Assembly: GCA_036496425.1 (NCBI GenBank)
Contig: DASXLG010000307.1
Location: 1 to 42,543 of the forward strand
Reading direction: 5' to 3'
DNA from: Terriglobia bacterium
GTDB lineage: Bacteria; Acidobacteriota; Terriglobia; 20CM-2-55-15
DNA length: 42,543 nucleotides
The notes under the pieces were generated by a model. The model saw nothing but the letters and a program-made list of their open reading frames with translations, searched no databases and was not told where the DNA came from. A program made the translations under genes and the position numbers. Below, piece after piece: positions 39,465 through 42,543 of this stretch (position 1 is its first letter; every line of letters starts with the position of its first letter).

Positions 39465-40351
39465 CGGATCGCAGCCTCGGCTTTATCGGTGTCGGACGGA
39501 TGGGCGGACGTCTTGCGCGCCGGTTGATCGATGCGGGCTATCACCTCACCATTTTCGACACCAGTGCCGGCATGATGCGGCCGTTCGTCGAGCAAGGAGC
39601 AACGGCCGCCGATTCGCCGGCGGCTGTTGCGTCTGCTTGCGAAATCGTGATCACGTGCCTGCCGACGCCCTCGGTCGTTCACACCGTTGCGCTTGGGAAT
39701 TCCGGGATTGCCGATGGCAGCAAGGTCAAGATCTTTATCGATATGTCGACGACCGGCGCCACTTACGCAAAGCGCATCGCCGAAGGTCTTCGCGCAAAGG
39801 GCATCCAGTCGGTCGATGCTCCGGTGAGCGGGGGACTGGTAGGGGCGGAGAAGGGAACCCTCGCCGTTATGGTGTCGTGCGACGAGGATCTGCTGCCACG
39901 AATCGCTCCAATCATCGAAGTGTTCGGAAAAATGTTTGTCCTGGGACGCGAGCCGGGAATGGGGCAGACGATGAAGCTTCTGAACAATCTTCTTTCCGCG
40001 ACAGCGATGGCCATCGCCTCGGAAGCGGTCGTGATGGGAATTAAAGCCGGCCTCGATGCCAAACAGGTTTGCGAGGTGATCAACGCCGGGACCGGCCGGA
40101 ATAGCGCGACCGCGGATAAGATTCCGAGATGCGTCATTCCACGGGCCTTCAACACGGGCTTTTCGATTGCCCTGTTGAATAAGGATGTGCGGCTCTGCCT
40201 GGAGGAAGCCGACGCGCTTGGCGTGCCGATGATCGTCGGAAATGCAGTGCGCCAGTTGCTGCAGATTACGATGGCCAGCGAAGGGCCGGATGCGGACATG
40301 ACCGAAGTTGTGCGTCCACTCGAAAAGTGGACGGGTATCGAGGTCAAGTGA
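39461..40351 (+). CDS. beta-hydroxyacid dehydrogenase (3-hydroxyisobutyrate/tartronate-semialdehyde type)
   Basis: 296 aa from the ATG at 39461. The NAD(P) motif is GFIGVGRMGGRLARRL; the substrate loop is DAPVSGGLVGAEKGTLAVMV (the family's DAPVSGG signature); the catalytic Lys is in GQTMKLLNNL; NAGTGRNSAT follows. Members reduce or oxidise short beta-hydroxy or semialdehyde acids (3-hydroxyisobutyrate, tartronate semialdehyde, 2-hydroxymethylglutarate). Coupled to the CMD-like gene by ATGA. Confidence 0.94.
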   Translation: MTDRSLGFIGVGRMGGRLARRLIDAGYHLTIFDTSAGMMRPFVEQGATAADSPAAVASACEIVITCLPTPSVVHTVALGNSGIADGSKVKIFIDMSTTGATYAKRIAEGLRAKGIQSVDAPVSGGLVGAEKGTLAVMVSCDEDLLPRIAPIIEVFGKMFVLGREPGMGQTMKLLNNLLSATAMAIASEAVVMGIKAGLDAKQVCEVINAGTGRNSATADKIPRCVIPRAFNTGFSIALLNKDVRLCLEEADALGVPMIVGNAVRQLLQITMASEGPDADMTEVVRPLEKWTGIEVK

Positions 40352-40412
40352 GGGAAATTAGCCACAAAAAGCACAACAGGATCCTTTTTGTGCCTTTTGT
40401 GGCTGATTCCCC
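40352..40412. repeat. palindromic GCCACAAAA/TTTTGTGGC repeat
   Basis: GGGAAATTAGCCACAAAAAG (40353-40372) pairs, with a few mismatches, with TTTGTGCCTTTTGTGGCTGATTCCCC (40386-40411). It begins at the base after the dehydrogenase stop and ends five bases before the MFS start. Related half copies are at ~1266-1290, 16900-16932 and ~30001-30027. The TCCCCTCTT tail next to the ATG replaces a normal Shine-Dalgarno. Confidence 0.75.
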
Positions 40413-40416
40413 TCTT

Positions 40417-41658
40417 ATGCAGGTGACGAAAGACCAATGGGGCGCCTTCATGGCCGTCTTCCTCGGCTGGATCGTCGATGCCTTCGATTTCAACATCCTC
40501 GCCTTCATCCTGATCGATATCGAGAAAAGCTTCACCGTGGACCGCGCGCTCGCCGGCGCGCTTGGCACCGTCACGCTGATCATGCGGCTGGTGGGGGGAA
40601 CGGCGGCGGGCGCAGCGGCAGACAAGTGGGGGCGCAAGTACCCGCTGATGCTTTCAGTGCTCTGGTTCTCGCTGTTTGCATTTCTCAGCGGCTTCTCCTC
40701 GTCCTACGCAATGTTGTTCGGCTTGAGAGCCTTATTCGGAATCGGAATGGGGGGCGAGTGGGCGGCCGGCATGCCACTGGTTTTCGAGCACTGGCCGGCG
40801 AAGCTGCGCGGTACGGTTTCCGGATTGATGCTCGGCGGATGGTATTGGGGATACCTGTTTGCGGCGATCACCTTTCAGTTCGTTTATCCCCTGTTCAGCG
40901 GCCATCCGGATCTTGGCTGGCGGGTCATGTTCTGGATGGCGATCGTTCCCGCGCTGTTCACCTTCTGGATTCGCTCGCGCGTGTCCGAAAGCCCGGTGTG
41001 GCTGGAACGGCAGCAGCTTCTGAAGCAAGCCGCGAGCACGCGAGCCATTGATAAGGTTTCAGTAGGAAGAATTTTTCAGCGCGATTTGATTCTCACCACG
41101 TTACATACGACGGCCATCATCGGTTCGTTCATGTCCGTGTACTACTCGGTGAACTTCTGGTATCCGACGTTTCTGCGGGAGGCCGGCCGTCCCACGCTTC
41201 CGTATCTGGCGGCTTTCAACTTCGGAGCCATCATCGGCGTTGCGGCATGGGGCCGTTTGTCGGAAACCCGGCTTGGGCGGCGCGGCGCCGTCACCATTAC
41301 GATCGTGGTCGGCATGGCGTCGTTGCCTTTATATCTGCACGCGACGACGTCTCTCACTCTCGGTTTGGGTGCCCTGCTCATGGGCGCATTCGGGATGGGG
41401 ATCTGGGGAATGGCGCCTGCCTACACCAACGAACGCTTTCCGACAGCTGTTCGGGGTGTTGGTCCGGGTTTCTGTTATCACGCAGGCGCCGCGATTGGAG
41501 CCCTGATGCCGTTGGTGCTGGGCCGTCTGCAGGACCGTGGCCTGCGTCTGACCACGGCGATGTCTCTGGCGATGCTGGTTTCCGGTGTTCTTTCCGCAAC
41601 GTTGATCTGGCTTGGGCCGGAAACTCGCGGCCGGGAATTCTCCGCAGACGACAATTAA
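40417..41658 (+). CDS. MFS transporter, carboxylate/aromatic acid type
   Basis: 413 aa from the ATG at 40417; upstream in-frame codons lie in the palindromic repeat. Twelve helices. The first helix has GWIVDAFDFNILAFILIDIE, the D-x-x-D/F pattern of aromatic acid:H+ and sialate/carboxylate symporters. The loop 2-3 motif is GGTAAGAAADKWGRKYPLM, and GLRALFGIGMGGEWAAGMPLVFEHWP gives the helix-4 region. It likely imports the substrate of the adjacent catabolic genes by proton symport. There is no obvious Shine-Dalgarno before the start. Confidence 0.93.
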   Translation: MQVTKDQWGAFMAVFLGWIVDAFDFNILAFILIDIEKSFTVDRALAGALGTVTLIMRLVGGTAAGAAADKWGRKYPLMLSVLWFSLFAFLSGFSSSYAMLFGLRALFGIGMGGEWAAGMPLVFEHWPAKLRGTVSGLMLGGWYWGYLFAAITFQFVYPLFSGHPDLGWRVMFWMAIVPALFTFWIRSRVSESPVWLERQQLLKQAASTRAIDKVSVGRIFQRDLILTTLHTTAIIGSFMSVYYSVNFWYPTFLREAGRPTLPYLAAFNFGAIIGVAAWGRLSETRLGRRGAVTITIVVGMASLPLYLHATTSLTLGLGALLMGAFGMGIWGMAPAYTNERFPTAVRGVGPGFCYHAGAAIGALMPLVLGRLQDRGLRLTTAMSLAMLVSGVLSATLIWLGPETRGREFSADDN

Positions 41659-41695
41659 GGGAATGATCCTGACGATGCTTGCGAGGGTGAGGCGC

Positions 41696-42475
41696 TCAGT
41701 CGAGCCGGACGACCCAACCTTTCAGCTCTCCGGCCGGTGAGGGATATCGTGCAGCAACCAGGGGATCATGTCCCGGTATGACGTGCTCGCGTGAACTCGC
41801 CAGCGCATATGCGCGACGGTAGCCTTCGCCGACCTCCGCAAGATTGAACGCCACAGGATAGGGAATTCCACGCTCGATATTGGCGTACAGGTGGGATGCG
41901 TCCGATGCGAGGACGACGCTTCCGCGCCGTGTTTCGACCCGGACAATCTGCATACCCATCGTGTGGCCGCCGACATGATGGACACTGAGGCCGGGGGCGA
42001 CTTCCTCGTCGCCGTTGTGAAAGACCAGGCGTCCAGCGAAGAGCCGGCGGATCATGGCGGAGACGTCTTCGGCATCGAAGGGCCAGCGCATGAAGGCATG
42101 CGACATATGGCGGCCCGTGCAGAACTGCATCTCGCGGTCCTGGATGTGAAAGCGGGCGTTAGGGAAGAGGTCGTGGTTTCCGGAGTGATCGTAGTGCATG
42201 TGCGTGATGATCACGTCCTCGACCTTGGACGGTTCGATGCCGATCGCGCGCAGGCCGTCCTCGGGACTTTTTATGAATGTACGGCCGCGCTTGCGGGCCG
42301 TCGCTTCGTCAAACCCGGTATCGATGACGAAGGTCTGGCTGCCGGACCGGACTGCCCAGACGTAGTAATCGAGCGGCATCGGCGAATCGTCGTGCGGATC
42401 CGAGACGACAAAATTCTCCCGGGCGGTCCGCTCGTGGTGCGCGTACCGGACAGCATAGATTTCCCAATTGCCCAT
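41696..42475 (-). CDS. metallo-beta-lactamase-fold hydrolase, AHL-lactonase-like
   Basis: 259 aa. The zinc motif HMHYDHSGN (HxHxDH) is intact. Further ligands are His in HHVGGHTMGMQ, Asp in VLASDASHLY and His in VIPGHDPLV. Size and order match the N-acyl-homoserine lactonase group (AiiA/AttM-like), some members of which open other lactones. In a catabolic setting a lactone intermediate is as likely a substrate as a quorum signal. It converges on the MFS gene. Confidence 0.9.
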   Translation of the reverse strand: MGNWEIYAVRYAHHERTARENFVVSDPHDDSPMPLDYYVWAVRSGSQTFVIDTGFDEATARKRGRTFIKSPEDGLRAIGIEPSKVEDVIITHMHYDHSGNHDLFPNARFHIQDREMQFCTGRHMSHAFMRWPFDAEDVSAMIRRLFAGRLVFHNGDEEVAPGLSVHHVGGHTMGMQIVRVETRRGSVVLASDASHLYANIERGIPYPVAFNLAEVGEGYRRAYALASSREHVIPGHDPLVAARYPSPAGELKGWVVRLD

Positions 42476-42484
42476 AGATGTTGA

Positions 42485-42512
42485 GCCGCAGATGACGCGG
42501 ATGGCGCAGATG
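42485..42512. repeat. dispersed GATGACGC repeat, copy at the window end
   Basis: GCCGCAGATGACGCGGATGGCGCAGATG differs by one base from the copy at 7368. It lies upstream of the lactonase-like gene (minus strand), between its start and the window end. Confidence 0.7.
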
Positions 42513-42543
42513 AGCGCATCAAGAATCTTTTAAGGCATCCATC

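Noticed and set aside
41696-42475. Firm call as a quorum-quenching lactonase
   Set aside because: The metal motif fits, but the MBL family hydrolyses many lactones and esters, and no quorum-sensing genes are nearby.

Overview
The window looks like a GC-rich chromosome segment from a soil Acidobacteriota bacterium of the Solibacter/Vicinamibacter kind, probably a metagenomic contig. The main clues are three genes of the TIGR03435 family (abundant in Acidobacteria), a PadR regulator coupled to a 'permease-prefix' membrane protein, an FHA-type sigma-54 activator next to a giant Ser/Thr kinase, and several families of dispersed palindromic repeats. No rRNA, tRNA, CRISPR array or transposase was seen.

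Layout. 1-7.4 kb is a signalling island: a 20-bp tandem repeat, an operator-like dyad, a textbook sigma-54 promoter, a small Fn3 protein, an FHA-GAF-AAA+ sigma-54 activator, and a membrane Ser/Thr kinase whose TPR/PQQ-propeller half is split off by a frameshift. 7.4-9.1 kb holds two TIGR03435 proteins. 9.1-12 kb is a patchwork of PadR, a permease-prefix protein, a cytochrome b561, small proteins and gene scraps. 12-16.8 kb holds a wrecked amidohydrolase, a histidine phosphatase, an SDR lacking its catalytic triad, a LigB-type extradiol dioxygenase and an orphan NMT1-like binding protein.

16.9-25.6 kb is one compact eight-gene minus-strand operon, transcribed right to left. It encodes a DevB-like membrane fusion lipoprotein, two DevC-like permeases, a DevA-like ATPase fused to a cyclic-nucleotide-binding domain, a cytochrome P450, a fatty-acid desaturase, a cupin/JmjC protein and an epoxide-hydrolase-like protein. 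I read it as a lipid (or lipid-derived metabolite) tailoring and export system whose pump may be gated by a cyclic nucleotide.

25.8-30 kb holds a tandem-domain TIGR03435 protein, an EVE-domain protein, a VapBC-type toxin-antitoxin pair and a decayed gene for a secreted protein. 30-33.1 kb is a three-gene operon: an M24/creatinase-fold protein, a half-length M24 homologue and an aconitase/LeuC-like protein. The first and third have lost most or all of the metal or Fe-S ligands typical of their families, and the second lacks the half that would carry them. 33.1-42.5 kb looks catabolic: a PQQ-type sugar dehydrogenase, an NMT1/SsuABC-like importer, MmgE/PrpD, a carboxymuconolactone-decarboxylase-like protein, a beta-hydroxyacid dehydrogenase, an MFS permease and an MBL-fold lactonase-like hydrolase.

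The best candidates for undescribed biology are the degenerate-metalloenzyme operon (30.0-33.1 kb), the cNMP-gated lipid export operon (16.9-25.6 kb) and the kinase/FHA/sigma-54/Fn3 circuit (0.25-7.4 kb).
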